Shown: piece after piece, positions 1 through 8,092 of the stretch
Position numbering within the stretch: position 1 is the first letter of the stretch
How the letters are laid out: each line of letters starts with the position of its first letter
DNA from: a virus
Direction: 5' to 3' (one strand)
Length of the DNA stretch: 64,000 nt
Virus record (IMG/VR): IMGVR_UViG_3300044981_000021
Span: 36,881 to 100,880 of that record
Program-made: the position numbers and the translations under genes
The notes under the pieces: generated by a model
The model's input: only the letters and a program-made list of their open reading frames with translations
Databases searched by the model: none
Told to the model about the DNA's origin: nothing

Positions 1-940
1 GAGAAGCTGTGGTTGCCCCTGTCCACGTAGCAAACTGAGTCGTATTTCCTGTTACGGTTCCTGTTGATGGATTGGCCCCTGCCCCACCGCCAATTAGAGG
101 CAGATTTAACGTAAACGTTGGAACGGTAGGAACCCCCGCTCCAGTGGTATTCGATATAAGCCCTGTAGCCAGACCTGATAGCGATGTTCCGTTAAGACCC
201 GTGTTGGTCATCACCCCGGCGTTGGTTATCGAAGAATCACCACTAAGTGCGACACATTTAGCGAGGTTAGAACCGTTACCTACAACCAAAAACGCAGAAG
301 TACAAGCAGCGGCAATGGCTTGTGAACTACCGTTGGTAGCAAGAAAAGTTGCAGAAGCAGGAACGGCGGCACCATTGATTCCAGTATTGGTCCATACCCC
401 TCCCGCCGTAACTGAAGCATCTTGTGAAATCGCCTGCGCTACGGGAAGATTACCAGCGCTTCCAATGTAAATATCTGTATTTGGCAACGCTGCGGCTACA
501 GGTTGGTTGCTACTATTGGTCCCCACGATTAGGGCAGAAGCAGGGAACGTTCCGCCATTGGCTTCGTTGGCGTTAACTACTCCTGTACCAGAAAATGTAA
601 GCGTTCCCCCTGTTGGGACCGTGCTAGTTCCACCGAGAGAAAGAATGCTGGTGCTGCTTCCAGTCAGGGTCGTTGTTCCGTTGGTTGTCCACTGCGTAAT
701 ACCACCAAACACCGTAGCGTTATTCCACTGTATTTGTCCGTTTGAACCACCCGGGTTTGACCCTGCCCCACCGCAAGCTCCGCCTGAGTCTTGAATCGTA
801 TTAGAATTTAAAAACGATACGCAGTGCCCCGCAGTAACCGCCCCATTAACCGATACGGTACCTCCACCAGAAATTTGGGCTAGAGCAGCGCACTGAAGCA
901 GCAGCAGAACACAAACTACATTTAATGTACGTTTTACCAT
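1..940 (-). CDS. tail-fibre-like protein with N-terminal signal peptide (partial)
   Basis: The frame starts with ATG at 940 (its A is shared with the TAA of the upstream gene, TAATG) and stays open to the window edge, so the C-terminus is missing. It begins MVKRTLNVV, then a Leu-rich hydrophobic stretch ending CAALAQ, which reads as a Sec signal peptide. The rest is Gly/Thr/Ser/Asn-rich repeat sequence of the kind seen in phage fibre and adhesin proteins, e.g. GGAGANPSTGTVTG near the edge. One copy of the 13-bp palindrome is encoded at codons 5-9. Family by composition only. Confidence 0.7.
   Translation of the reverse strand, partial: MVKRTLNVVCVLLLLQCAALAQISGGGTVSVNGAVTAGHCVSFLNSNTIQDSGGACGGAGSNPGGSNGQIQWNNATVFGGITQWTTNGTTTLTGSSTSILSLGGTSTVPTGGTLTFSGTGVVNANEANGGTFPASALIVGTNSSNQPVAAALPNTDIYIGSAGNLPVAQAISQDASVTAGGVWTNTGINGAAVPASATFLATNGSSQAIAAACTSAFLVVGNGSNLAKCVALSGDSSITNAGVMTNTGLNGTSLSGLATGLISNTTGAGVPTVPTFTLNLPLIGGGAGANPSTGTVTGNTTQFATWTGATTAS
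917..929. repeat. 13-bp palindrome copy
   Basis: TACATTTAATGTA at codons 5-8 of the fibre-like gene starting at 940. Confidence 0.8.
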
Positions 941-1344
941 TATCCGGCAACCCTACCCGGTGCCCATGAAACCGAATACTCAACAAATACCTGACAAACT
1001 TGCTGAGCGTTGCAATTCAAGGTTAGATCGAATCCTGCCCCGCTAGACGTATTGCGGGTAGTCTCAAATAAGAATCCGGGCGGGCTAGCGCGTTCTGTCC
1101 AGTTTCCCGTACCGCCCGCCGATGGAATCAAGAACGGACCAGCAATATTAGAAAAGTTGGAGTCCTGCCACGTAACAAGCACCGGATTGCTAACATTTTG
1201 ATTCTGAACGTTGTAACTGTGAATACGAACTACGGCTCCGCGCTGTTGGCCGTGGACAGGTCCAGTCTTGTAGGGGTTTGTAACTATCGTAGACGAGTTA
1301 CTTGAGTTGATCGTAACGTTCGCCGTTTGGATGAAAGGAGCCAT
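940..1344 (-). CDS. small virion-type protein, function unknown
   Basis: A 134-residue protein rich in Asn, Ser, Thr and Val, with alternating beta-strand-like segments and no signal peptide. It sits directly upstream of the fibre-like gene (TAATG overlap), which suggests a structural or fibre-associated part. It resembles in style, not clearly in sequence, the two small proteins at 60.3-61.0 kb. Start ATG follows a GGTAATT spacer after the previous TAG TGA. Confidence 0.6.
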   Translation of the reverse strand: MAPFIQTANVTINSSNSSTIVTNPYKTGPVHGQQRGAVVRIHSYNVQNQNVSNPVLVTWQDSNFSNIAGPFLIPSAGGTGNWTERASPPGFLFETTRNTSSGAGFDLTLNCNAQQVCQVFVEYSVSWAPGRVAG

Positions 1345-1354
1345 AATTACCTCA

Positions 1355-1780
1355 CTACATCAATTGGTTTGACGATTGGAGCCATGGCTCATCGTTTGGT
1401 GCGTTGTCCTCTTTTTCATAATCGCGCTGGATAGTTAAAGTTAGCAGGCTTACCGCAAGCATTAACTTCCCGAACTTTTCTTCCACGTTGCCGCGAAACT
1501 CATCGGTCCCCGCCTGTAGGGCCGGTAGCCTAAATCCTTCGTCGAACACGGTTAATCTTTTGAGGACTTCCCAGCAGTCATCAATTCGCATTCCCATCCA
1601 TGCCGCGTTATAGGCTTGTTGGGCGATTTCTTTCTGTTCCTTGGTTAGCTCGCGATCCTTGGCCCACTTTTCAAAACTGCCGACGCGACTGATCTGCAAC
1701 TTTGCCAGCCGCCTAAATCTTTCGAGGCGATCATCCGTGGGAAGTGCTTCAGCTATAACGGTTTCTAGTATTTTTGTCAT
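1355..1780 (-). CDS. hypothetical helical protein
   Basis: A 141-residue, charged and largely helical protein without recognised motifs. It ends in tandem stop codons TAG TGA, and starts overlapping the TAA of the gene upstream (TAATG). It is part of the early minus-strand operon that continues to the left fibre genes. Confidence 0.55.
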   Translation of the reverse strand: MTKILETVIAEALPTDDRLERFRRLAKLQISRVGSFEKWAKDRELTKEQKEIAQQAYNAAWMGMRIDDCWEVLKRLTVFDEGFRLPALQAGTDEFRGNVEEKFGKLMLAVSLLTLTIQRDYEKEDNAPNDEPWLQSSNQLM

Positions 1781-2169
1781 TAGTTAACGATCCATTCCGA
1801 CATAAGGTTCGACACGGGAAGCAAAATACTCGACTGGGCTTCGGAATCATAGAAATGCGTGCGGCAGTGATTGTCTTTGAATGATGGGAACGGGCACCCC
1901 TTGGTGCTGCATCTCCCGTCAATCACGATTTCCACGCGCCGCTCTGGCTTGAACTGGCTGCGGAAGGAACATAAGCCGGAATGGCCGAATGGGCGTTTGC
2001 AGGGACACGGGGGCAACTTCATCTTGCCGACTGATCGCCGGATAGATTCTGCGCAAAGGTTAAATTCAACGGAAGCGTCGGCAAAGGTGTTTCCAGGTAT
2101 GGAAACAAAGGCTCTTATTGCCGAACGTTGAGCATCGGTGAGTGCGTGCGCGATATAACTACCTCGCAC
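1780..2169 (-). CDS. small HTH/zinc-finger-like protein
   Basis: A 129-residue protein with GTG start. Residues about 8-50 look like a helix-turn-helix (LTDAQRSAIRAF...SIRRSVGKM). Two Cys/His clusters follow: CPCKRPFGHSGLC near residue 55 and CSTKGCPF...CRTHF near residue 90, typical of small phage zinc-binding proteins. A DNA-binding regulator is plausible, not proven. Confidence 0.5.
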   Translation of the reverse strand: MRGSYIAHALTDAQRSAIRAFVSIPGNTFADASVEFNLCAESIRRSVGKMKLPPCPCKRPFGHSGLCSFRSQFKPERRVEIVIDGRCSTKGCPFPSFKDNHCRTHFYDSEAQSSILLPVSNLMSEWIVN

Positions 2170-2199
2170 GTAATATTAAAGGTTATAGGGGAAAACTTA

Positions 2200-2373
2200 C
2201 TAGGCAGTACGGCCTTGATAGAATCCAGCGCGGGATTTTAAAACGTGGTCGTCGTGGAAGTGTTCTTGCAGTTCTTCTAGGGAGAGAAAAGGACGCCCGC
2301 CGTCAGGGCACAAATGGCAAAACGCTTTATAGGGCGGCGGGATTATAAATTCAGTTTTTGGTTCTTCGCTCAC
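2200..2373 (-). CDS. small C2H2-type zinc-finger protein
   Basis: A 57-codon gene whose GTG start overlaps the TGA of the preceding gene (GTGA). The protein contains FCHLCPDGG then EELQEHFHDDH, i.e. a Cys-x2-Cys / His-x2-3-His finger. It ends at TAG. Function unknown; a nucleic-acid-binding role is inferred. Confidence 0.55.
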   Translation of the reverse strand: MSEEPKTEFIIPPPYKAFCHLCPDGGRPFLSLEELQEHFHDDHVLKSRAGFYQGRTA

Positions 2374-2648
2374 GCGGCTTCTTCGTCTTCTTTGGCCTTC
2401 TTGATTTTTACCTTGACCTTGATATCTTCGGGAACAAGGTCAATCGTTATTCCGTTGTGCTCGTAGTGCTCTCTCTTGTACTTGGTCATCAGGGCAAGTA
2501 TTGCCGCCTTCTGCTCTACTTCCTCGACTAGTAGCGCTTGGCGTTGGTCGCGAGTTTCGGCATATTCTTCGGCTGCCGCCTCTAGTTCCTAAATAGCCGC
2601 ATCTTCGGTACCAGGTAAACGATCTTGCTTAGGCTTTGACTTCGACAT
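2370..2648 (-). pseudogene. charged helical protein interrupted by an in-frame TAG at codon 20
   Basis: ATG 2648 opens MSKSKPKQDRLPGTEDAAI, then TAG at 2589-2591, then the frame continues without a break as ELEAAAEEYAETRDQR and on to TGA at 2370. Sequence character is the same on both sides, and Gln would fit (CAG to TAG). The start lies in good context (GGAGGTTACACAAA before ATG) and the stop is coupled to the next gene. This is either a nonsense mutation, a sequence error or amber readthrough; no tRNA with a CTA anticodon was found in the array. Confidence 0.6.
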
Positions 2649-3052
2649 TTTGTGTAACCTCCTGCTCGCAAATTAGTTCTTCGTCTTGGTCTACTGTTGG
2701 GTCGATAGACCTGATCCAATCCGCAAGTTTTTCCATGGTCCACGGCTCAGCATCGGGAAAACCGTGCAATTGTAATCCCATTGGACCAAGCCTATCTTTA
2801 CAAACATGTTCATTGAATAGGTGGGTAATCACGGTTGCAACTTGCCATATGCACCGTCTGTCTAGATTACAACTGCACGGCGAAACCGCTTCCCGTAAAA
2901 GCCATGGATATAAATTCTCGGCAGCTTTTCGTTGTTACGCTCGGCCCTTCTATCATCCCCAGCGCACAGCCAACGCCAACCCCGTAGTGCCGCAAGAATG
3001 GTTCCGCTTGCATCAACTTGCTATTCAGCAACATCTTTTCGTGTGCTCGCAT
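2629..3052 (-). pseudogene. frameshifted third paralogue of the genes at 4.63 and 5.00 kb
   Basis: Two frames together give one protein. From ATG 3052 (SD AGAGGAAAG) the frame reads MRAHEKMLLNSKLMQ...IEGPSVTTK. Skipping one A in the AAAA run near 2945 continues as AAENLYPWLLREAVSPC and then HLFNEHVCKDR...MEKLADWIRSIDP. This matches the layout of the two intact neighbours (QRQFPWMDD, HPFDRHVCKG, IEELADFVSTIEP). So the gene carries a +1 indel in a homopolymer, either an assembly error or a true lesion. Confidence 0.6.
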
Positions 3053-3150
3053 TACTTTCCTCTCGTCGCAAAATAAATTCCGATTATCCAAAGTACGACA
3101 TACGCCAATATGTCTAGGTGTATGCCATAGTCGGATAGCCGCTTGTTCAC
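3052..3150 (-). CDS. small single-pass membrane protein (start/frame uncertain)
   Basis: A 32-codon frame from GTG 3150 (GGAG five bases upstream) encodes VNKRLSDYGIHLDILAYVV then a hydrophobic segment and a basic end, stopping at TAA that overlaps ATG 3052. A stronger ribosome site (AAGGAGAGAGAACA) precedes ATG 3172 in another frame; removing one base after the third codon would join MAQ to YGEEVNKRL. I cannot tell whether the gene starts at 3150 or is a frameshifted gene from 3172. Confidence 0.4.
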   Translation of the reverse strand: MNKRLSDYGIHLDILAYVVLWIIGIYFATRGK

Positions 3151-3195
3151 TTCTTCTCCGTAGTTGCGCCATTGTTCTCTCTCCTTGGAAATTAG

Positions 3196-3224
3196 ATGCT
3201 AGGACACAGCTAAAGGATTGTCAA
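3196..3224 (-). promoter_or_regulatory. sigma70-like promoter
   Basis: On the minus strand TTGACA (3219-3224), a 17-base spacer, then TAGCAT (3196-3201). The -10 overlaps the TAG stop of the gene ending at 3199. It is followed by a strong ribosome site and ATG at 3172, so it should drive the small genes to its left. Confidence 0.6.
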
Positions 3225-3426
3225 GATTTTTTTCTTTACGGAAGTCCTTAGCGTTCGGGCAACTACTCCAGTGAGCAATCAACGTACCTGAGTCGAGCGG
3301 AACGAATTTCCCCGTTGGCGTCCTCCAAAATTCGATCTCGGCTCCGCATCCCGTACGTTTAGTGGACTTCTTGGGCGGTTCGTAGCCCGCTCTTACTAAT
3401 CCGTCTTCAGTGGTCGGAAATGGCAT
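3199..3426 (-). CDS. small zinc-ribbon-like protein
   Basis: A 75-residue protein with GCGAEIEFWRTPTGKFVPLD followed by HWSSCPNAKDFRK, a Cys/His pattern common in short phage proteins. Ends at TAG inside the promoter for the next transcript. Function unknown. Confidence 0.55.
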   Translation of the reverse strand: MPFPTTEDGLVRAGYEPPKKSTKRTGCGAEIEFWRTPTGKFVPLDSGTLIAHWSSCPNAKDFRKEKNLDNPLAVS

Positions 3427-3841
3427 ATAAACTCCAATACGGCACGATTTTCATGTTCTTTAGGTGATGATCTGAATGGCATTTAGCGTCTAGGCACGCG
3501 ACATTCTGTAAAACGTCAGACCCACCAAGGCTGCGATGTTGTAAATGGTGTAGTTCAAACGTTAGGTAATGAAATGGTTTACCACAACGTTTGCCTTGTT
3601 TTACGCTCTCGCACCTGCCACCGCTGCGTTGGTAGGCGGCCAGCCTTAAATCCTCCATCCCCCTAGCGTCCAACCTAATCTTGCCGCTTCGCCAAGAAGT
3701 CTTAGCCTTCTTTGGTTTTTTCTTGATCCAACTTCTTTTAAGCGGTTTTTTGGGCTTTTTCACGAAGTTTACTCGCTTGTTTCTCGGCTGTTTTCTTTCG
3801 CCTATCCGCAGCCTGTAATTCTTCCGCGTTGCCAGCTTCAA
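3407..3841 (-). CDS. HNH endonuclease
   Basis: The C-terminal half holds an HNH core: two Cys pairs (GRCESVKQGKRCGK), ELHHLQHRSLGGSD, then NVACLDAKCHSDHH. The N-terminus is very Lys/Arg-rich. The frame overlaps the upstream gene by 104 bases; a GTG start inside this overlap (VKKPKKPLKRSW) is an alternative. Homing or host-DNA nicking role inferred from family. Confidence 0.75.
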   Translation of the reverse strand: MKLATRKNYRLRIGERKQPRNKRVNFVKKPKKPLKRSWIKKKPKKAKTSWRSGKIRLDARGMEDLRLAAYQRSGGRCESVKQGKRCGKPFHYLTFELHHLQHRSLGGSDVLQNVACLDAKCHSDHHLKNMKIVPYWSLYAISDH

Positions 3842-4463
3842 AGAAAATCACCAAGGCATAGAGAAACTTAGCTTCCGCCGATATTGATTTATCCGCATCG
3901 TGGAACTGCTCCATGTAAAGCGCCCGAGATTCCAAATCCTTGAACCTTACAACTAGGCTTACGGGGTAGTTCCTCGCAAACAGTACCGTCGCTTCTTTTT
4001 GTTCTTCGGGTGGAAGATGTTTGTTTTTGGCTTCTTGTAAGTCGGTTTTCCACTGTTCTGGACTTGAATCTAGTGCCGACTTTACTAAGTTGATTCGTTC
4101 CTTTGGTGGTACGCTAGCTAGCTCCGCTGCCCGCGTATGGCCGATAGCGTCAATCATGTTTTCAGGGATCGCATATTCGCCTTCGGCTAGACTGCCAATC
4201 AAGGCTAAATTGAACAATTTTGTGTGCGAAATGCTGCCCATGTTCGCCTTAGCGTAAGCTTCCCACGTCCGAAACTCTTTCCCCGTAACAGGATCAGTCA
4301 ACACCCGCCATAGAGATTTATCCTTCATCCGACAAACGCATTTACTAAGCGCAGAGATGTTCTTCTTGAAAGATGAGATTAAGTCTTTGATTTCTGCGTC
4401 TAGTATCTTCGCTTCGGCAACTAGTAATACTTGCTCGGACGGTAGAACTAACTCAGCCTTCAA
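3738..4463 (-). CDS. hypothetical helical protein, possible DNA-binding
   Basis: A 241-residue, almost wholly helical protein starting at TTG that overlaps the TGA of the upstream gene. A central segment (FRTWEAYAKANMGSISHTKL, then IGHTRAAELASVPPKERIN) is reminiscent of ParB/KorB-like helix-turn-helix regions; the C-terminus is a Lys/Ala coiled tail. No catalytic motif seen. Assignment is weak. Confidence 0.5.
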   Translation of the reverse strand: MKAELVLPSEQVLLVAEAKILDAEIKDLISSFKKNISALSKCVCRMKDKSLWRVLTDPVTGKEFRTWEAYAKANMGSISHTKLFNLALIGSLAEGEYAIPENMIDAIGHTRAAELASVPPKERINLVKSALDSSPEQWKTDLQEAKNKHLPPEEQKEATVLFARNYPVSLVVRFKDLESRALYMEQFHDADKSISAEAKFLYALVIFFEAGNAEELQAADRRKKTAEKQASKLREKAQKTA

Positions 4464-4630
4464 CCATTAACCCGCCTTGATGAAATGTTTACTACAGATT
4501 GTTTTTCAATACCGCTAGGTTCGCGTTGTACAAACGGCGTGGGGTCGTGATTATCCTTTGACCGATGGAGAAACGCTGCGCGGCCAGAATCCCCACTCCA
4601 GCCGCATTTACAGCGCCATAACACCGTCAC
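4460..4630 (-). CDS. small zinc-ribbon protein
   Basis: A 56-residue protein from GTG 4630, overlapping the upstream TGA (GTGA), with RCKCGWSGDSGR near the N-terminus. Stops at 4460 next to the TTG of the downstream gene. Position in the overlapping chain supports it as real; function unknown. Confidence 0.5.
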   Translation of the reverse strand: MTVLWRCKCGWSGDSGRAAFLHRSKDNHDPTPFVQREPSGIEKQSVVNISSRRVNG

Positions 4631-5016
4631 TGCTTCACCAAGTTTTCGCAGAAAATCTCTACCGCTTCGCGCGTCTCCTTAGAGGTTTCCTTTGGTTCAA
4701 TTGTGGACACGAAATCAGCCAACTCTTCGATTGTCATTTCGCCCTTGCAAACATGCCGATCAAATGGATGCCAAACAATTTCTTGGAAACGTACCGAATG
4801 TAAACACTTTGGACATGTGGCACTAGCAATATTTACATCGTCCATCCATGGGAATTGTCTTTGAAATGCAAACCAAGCATTCGTGTCCCTTTCATCTTCG
4901 GCCAAATAGCCATTGGTGGCGAGGTTTGCCATCGCCATACCGCACGTCCGCAGATCGCCACTTTTGGGCTTGCCAACCAAAAAACTCCCAAGACGGATAG
5001 CTTCACTGAGTAACAT
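4627..5016 (-). CDS. conserved hypothetical, member of a local paralogue family
   Basis: A 129-residue protein starting MLLSEAIRLGSFLVGK. It has two Cys pairs (CPKCLHSV..., HVCKG) and a C-terminal segment MTIEELADFVSTIEP. The gene at 5003 (MKLSEAIMLGS..., MTLEQAVDWIRENEP) and the broken gene at 2629-3052 share the same plan. Overlaps its upstream neighbour by 14 bases. Function unknown. Confidence 0.6.
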   Translation of the reverse strand: MLLSEAIRLGSFLVGKPKSGDLRTCGMAMANLATNGYLAEDERDTNAWFAFQRQFPWMDDVNIASATCPKCLHSVRFQEIVWHPFDRHVCKGEMTIEELADFVSTIEPKETSKETREAVEIFCENLVKQ

Positions 5017-5464
5017 GGATATCGACCTCCGTTTCCGTTTTAACTTCGGGTTGAATTTCTGCTTCTTGTGGCTCGTTCTCGCGAATCCAGTCCACGGCTT
5101 GTTCGAGAGTCATATTTCCAAGTTTTATTTGCACGGCCATGATGGAAATAATCCCCTTAGCAAAGTAAGGTGATTGGCAATTTTGCGTTACATATCCAAA
5201 TGGATGAGTGTCGTCGTAAGGCGGAAGGTCTTTCAGGAATTTCGGTATCTCAAACTTATCGTTTATCCATGGCCAGATAGCGGTTATTTGACCTATTTCG
5301 TCTACGTGCTCATCTAGAATGCGCTTGTTGTAGTCAGCTTCATATCTTACGCCAAGAGCGTAACCACCAAGCCCCAGCAAACAGCCGCCATCTTCGCACA
5401 TCCAATACTTTGGCTCAAATCGCAATTGGGTTGAACCCAACATAATCGCTTCTGAAAGTTTCAT
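5003..5464 (-). CDS. conserved hypothetical, paralogue of the 4.63-kb gene
   Basis: A 153-residue protein with start MKLSEAIMLGSTQLRFEP and end MTLEQAVDWIRENEP. SD TAGGAGAGAGAAA precedes ATG. It shares N- and C-terminal signatures with the downstream paralogue, suggesting tandem duplication. Function unknown. Confidence 0.6.
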   Translation of the reverse strand: MKLSEAIMLGSTQLRFEPKYWMCEDGGCLLGLGGYALGVRYEADYNKRILDEHVDEIGQITAIWPWINDKFEIPKFLKDLPPYDDTHPFGYVTQNCQSPYFAKGIISIMAVQIKLGNMTLEQAVDWIRENEPQEAEIQPEVKTETEVDIHVTQ

Positions 5465-5475
5465 TTTTCTCTCTC

Positions 5476-7122
5476 CTAAAATGGTGTCTGGTCGTTAACC
5501 GCATTTCGTTTCCGCCCATTACTAGGCGGGGTGTACTCGATACGCTCTAGTTTAATCGCTCCATCGGCTGTGTCAAGAACTTTAAAAAAGAATTTCTCCG
5601 GAGCCATCGCGGCCTTGATTTCGCAAAGGAACTCTCGTGTCCACGTGTCCTCATCCTCAACCCTGATTCCCAATACGAATTCTGCATATCCAGCGATTGA
5701 TCCCGCCCCGCGTATGCTTTCTGTCAGTGTGGCGTCGGCAGTTTTGTTGCTGTGGTGAATCACGCATATAGATGCCCCGGTTTCGTTTTGGATGTGATTT
5801 AACACATCAATTACGCCTTTTTGCATGTCGGTCGGGGAATTCTCGTCTTGTCCATGCAAGACCCGCATAACGTCTAAGATGAGAAATTCGGCTTGATGAT
5901 GCTTTAAATCTGCAATCAATTTGGTTACGTCTTCGGGATAATCGAGCATTATTTTAGGACGTAACCCCTTAGCGTTTACAAATAACCAACCATCTAGATC
6001 GGCGGCAGTCAATTGGCGATGAGCGCGGAGTTTCTTGAGTCTCCACTGAGTTAATGCGGCATTATCCTCGCGGCTCACTAGCGCGACCTTGGCTCGCTTA
6101 GGAACGAAGAAATCTAGCCATTTCTGCCCACTCGCGATAGCCAACGCCATGTCTAGTGAAACGATAGACTTTCCAGCCTTAGGACGAGCCACAAAAATTC
6201 CATTGGAGCCGCGTTGAATAACGCCTTCGATAAGCCAATCAATATATTCCGCCGACCGTTCCTCGAATTGAGTAATAGTCATAAACAGCGTGGCCGTTGG
6301 TTCTTCTGGTTTCCATGTCGGCGTATTCTTGACCAATTGAATCAGTTCTTGAACGGTATGCGCGGCGAGATAGTCCGACACGTCTTTTACGTCAGGACAG
6401 GAAACAATCTTCACACCATTGGCATACCGATAGACGGAGTTAGCTACTTGGAGGGCGTGGGCACGACCGGGATCGTCGTTGTCCTGAAAGATGATGACTT
6501 TTTTGCCCGTAAAAAATGGAGAAAAGCGGTCCTGCCATTTTCCTGCCCCTCGCGGCGAAGTCGTCGCCGTAAACTTCCCGCTTTGATTGCGGAGTATAGT
6601 TCGCAAATTATCGGCATCGCGTTCCCCTTCCGCGCAAGCTACCTCGCTCGCGCATATAATTTCATCCAAGTGATAGGGCACCATCGGAATGTCTTGCGTT
6701 TTATATTCCCACGTCCCATCGTCTTTTTTGTGGCGCTGCGTAAATCGCTTGCCTGGGTATCGAACGACTTGGAAGATTTCTTTGCCATTGGCGTCTACAT
6801 AGGAATAGATTGCTTCGGGTTCTTTCCCGGTCGATAGGAACAACTGCGGTTGGCCGACAATCTCGGCTATCTGCTTCAATGCCGCCTGTTTGTCGCATGA
6901 GGAAAATTTTTGCTCGAAATCTAAAATTCCACCCTTACCACACCCCGCATGACAAAACCATACCCCGGATTGCATGTTGACAGAAAATGCTGGAGTGTTA
7001 GTGTTGTCGTGGAATGGACATAGCGCCATCCATCCGCGTCCAGACCTGCGCAGCCTTCGATCTTGAAGTCTTGCTTCAAAAAAGCGAGTGAATTCCTGTT
7101 CTGATAGCTCGCTTATTCGCAA
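5476..7122 (-). CDS. bifunctional primase / RepA-type ATPase (helicase)
   Basis: A 548-residue replication protein. Residues about 30-75 form a CHC2 zinc finger (CPFHDNTNTPAFSV...WFCHAGCGKGG). A TOPRIM-like part follows (CAEGERDADNL, FQDNDDPGRAHA). The C-terminal half is a RecA-fold ATPase of the RepA/AAA_25 type: Walker A ARPKAGKSIVS, Walker B FLILDVMR, and ICVIHHSNKT. It probably primes and unwinds phage DNA. ATG is preceded by the overlapping 3' end of the HNH gene. Confidence 0.88.
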   Translation of the reverse strand: MRISELSEQEFTRFFEARLQDRRLRRSGRGWMALCPFHDNTNTPAFSVNMQSGVWFCHAGCGKGGILDFEQKFSSCDKQAALKQIAEIVGQPQLFLSTGKEPEAIYSYVDANGKEIFQVVRYPGKRFTQRHKKDDGTWEYKTQDIPMVPYHLDEIICASEVACAEGERDADNLRTILRNQSGKFTATTSPRGAGKWQDRFSPFFTGKKVIIFQDNDDPGRAHALQVANSVYRYANGVKIVSCPDVKDVSDYLAAHTVQELIQLVKNTPTWKPEEPTATLFMTITQFEERSAEYIDWLIEGVIQRGSNGIFVARPKAGKSIVSLDMALAIASGQKWLDFFVPKRAKVALVSREDNAALTQWRLKKLRAHRQLTAADLDGWLFVNAKGLRPKIMLDYPEDVTKLIADLKHHQAEFLILDVMRVLHGQDENSPTDMQKGVIDVLNHIQNETGASICVIHHSNKTADATLTESIRGAGSIAGYAEFVLGIRVEDEDTWTREFLCEIKAAMAPEKFFFKVLDTADGAIKLERIEYTPPSNGRKRNAVNDQTPF

Positions 7123-7580
7123 AAAAATTCTCCGTGGTATGCGAGCGCATATTTCCTGTAAGCGTCGGCGGCTTCGCGTTCGTCGCTAAACGATCCGAGG
7201 TAGTGACTTTTCCCATCAACCCTGATGTTAGCAATCCATTTTTGGGCCTTTTTGTTCCACGCAACACCCTTAAATTTTGAACTGCTAGGATGTTCTCGGT
7301 GCAAGTTGAATTGATTTTGCTGGCGGGTGGCGATTCGTAGATTCTCTCTTCTGCAATTTAACCCATTGTGGTCCTTGTGGTCTACGACTAACTTTTTATC
7401 AGCAACCCCCATAATCACGCGATGCAACATGTGTAATTTTAAACTAGGCCAATCGGGGCGATAGGCGTATTTATGCTTGTTCCTCACAACAAGCAGGGAC
7501 CATTTCCATTGAGATAAATATTGGTAATCTTCGTCGTCTACTATGGCAACCAAACCACGACTGAGGGGAAGTTCTTTCAT
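7113..7580 (-). CDS. HNH endonuclease with AP2 DNA-binding domain
   Basis: A 155-residue protein: HNH_3-type core (LHRVIMGVADKKLVVDHKD, NGLNCRRENLRIAT) followed by an AP2-like domain (KGVAWNKKAQKWIANIRV...YLGSFSDEREAADAY). This is the usual architecture of free-standing phage homing endonucleases. It sits between the LuxR-type HTH gene and the primase. Confidence 0.88.
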   Translation of the reverse strand: MKELPLSRGLVAIVDDEDYQYLSQWKWSLLVVRNKHKYAYRPDWPSLKLHMLHRVIMGVADKKLVVDHKDHNGLNCRRENLRIATRQQNQFNLHREHPSSSKFKGVAWNKKAQKWIANIRVDGKSHYLGSFSDEREAADAYRKYALAYHGEFFCE

Positions 7581-7606
7581 GGGGAATGAGACAATCTACC
7601 ACGAGT

Positions 7607-7822
7607 TCACAAAGAAGCAACAGAATTATTTTTCACGAACCACATGGCCAACTCCACGCGATTTGAGTGGCCCGTTTTGTCTAGGATGCGGCGAACGTAG
7701 TTCTTGATGACATGTCTGGTTGTACCCAAGATGTTGGCGATGTCTTTGTTGTTCTCGCCTGCCGCTATCAGCCGAAGAACTGCCAATTCTTTGGGCTGAA
7801 AATGAATGTCGCCTAGTCGCAT
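7607..7822 (-). CDS. stand-alone LuxR/GerE-type helix-turn-helix protein
   Basis: A 71-residue protein that is just the LuxR C-terminal HTH: PKELAVLRLIAAGENNKDIA then ILGTTRHVIKNYVRRIL and LDKTGHSNRVELAMW. There is no receiver or sensor domain. It may regulate phage or host promoters. Start overlaps the upstream gene's end. Confidence 0.8.
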   Translation of the reverse strand: MRLGDIHFQPKELAVLRLIAAGENNKDIANILGTTRHVIKNYVRRILDKTGHSNRVELAMWFVKNNSVASL

Positions 7823-8067
7823 GTGTCCTGGATAGCCCGCATGGCCATGGCCGCAATCTTAATCAACTCGCGCTTCATCCGTTCTTTATCGCGGACACCC
7901 GGTTTTTGCATAACTTCCTTCCAATATTCGTCCATTTTTTCAAGGATGACCGCGTAGGCTTCATGTGGACTAGTCATTGGACCGTAACGCTTGACGGCGG
8001 TTTCTAGTTCGTTGGCTACGGCAGACAGGATGTACTCGGTGGATAGCGTAGTGCGGGATTTAATCAT
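7813..8067 (-). CDS. small helical protein, possibly MazG-like
   Basis: ATG 8067 (MIKSRTTLSTEYILSAV) is preferred over upstream codons because GGAGATGAA directly precedes it. The 84-residue product is helical with EAYAVILEKMDEYWKEVMQK and RELIKIAAMAMRAIQD, resembling small phage all-alpha NTP-pyrophosphatase-like proteins. The palindrome at 8080-8092 lies just upstream of its ribosome site. Confidence 0.5.
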   Translation of the reverse strand: MIKSRTTLSTEYILSAVANELETAVKRYGPMTSPHEAYAVILEKMDEYWKEVMQKPGVRDKERMKRELIKIAAMAMRAIQDTCD

Positions 8068-8079
8068 TTCATCTCCAGA

Positions 8080-8092
8080 TACATTTAATGTA
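8080..8092. repeat. 13-bp palindrome copy
   Basis: TACATTTAATGTA. It contains the TAA of the gene ending at 8085 and lies just before the ribosome site of the gene starting at 8067. Confidence 0.8.
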
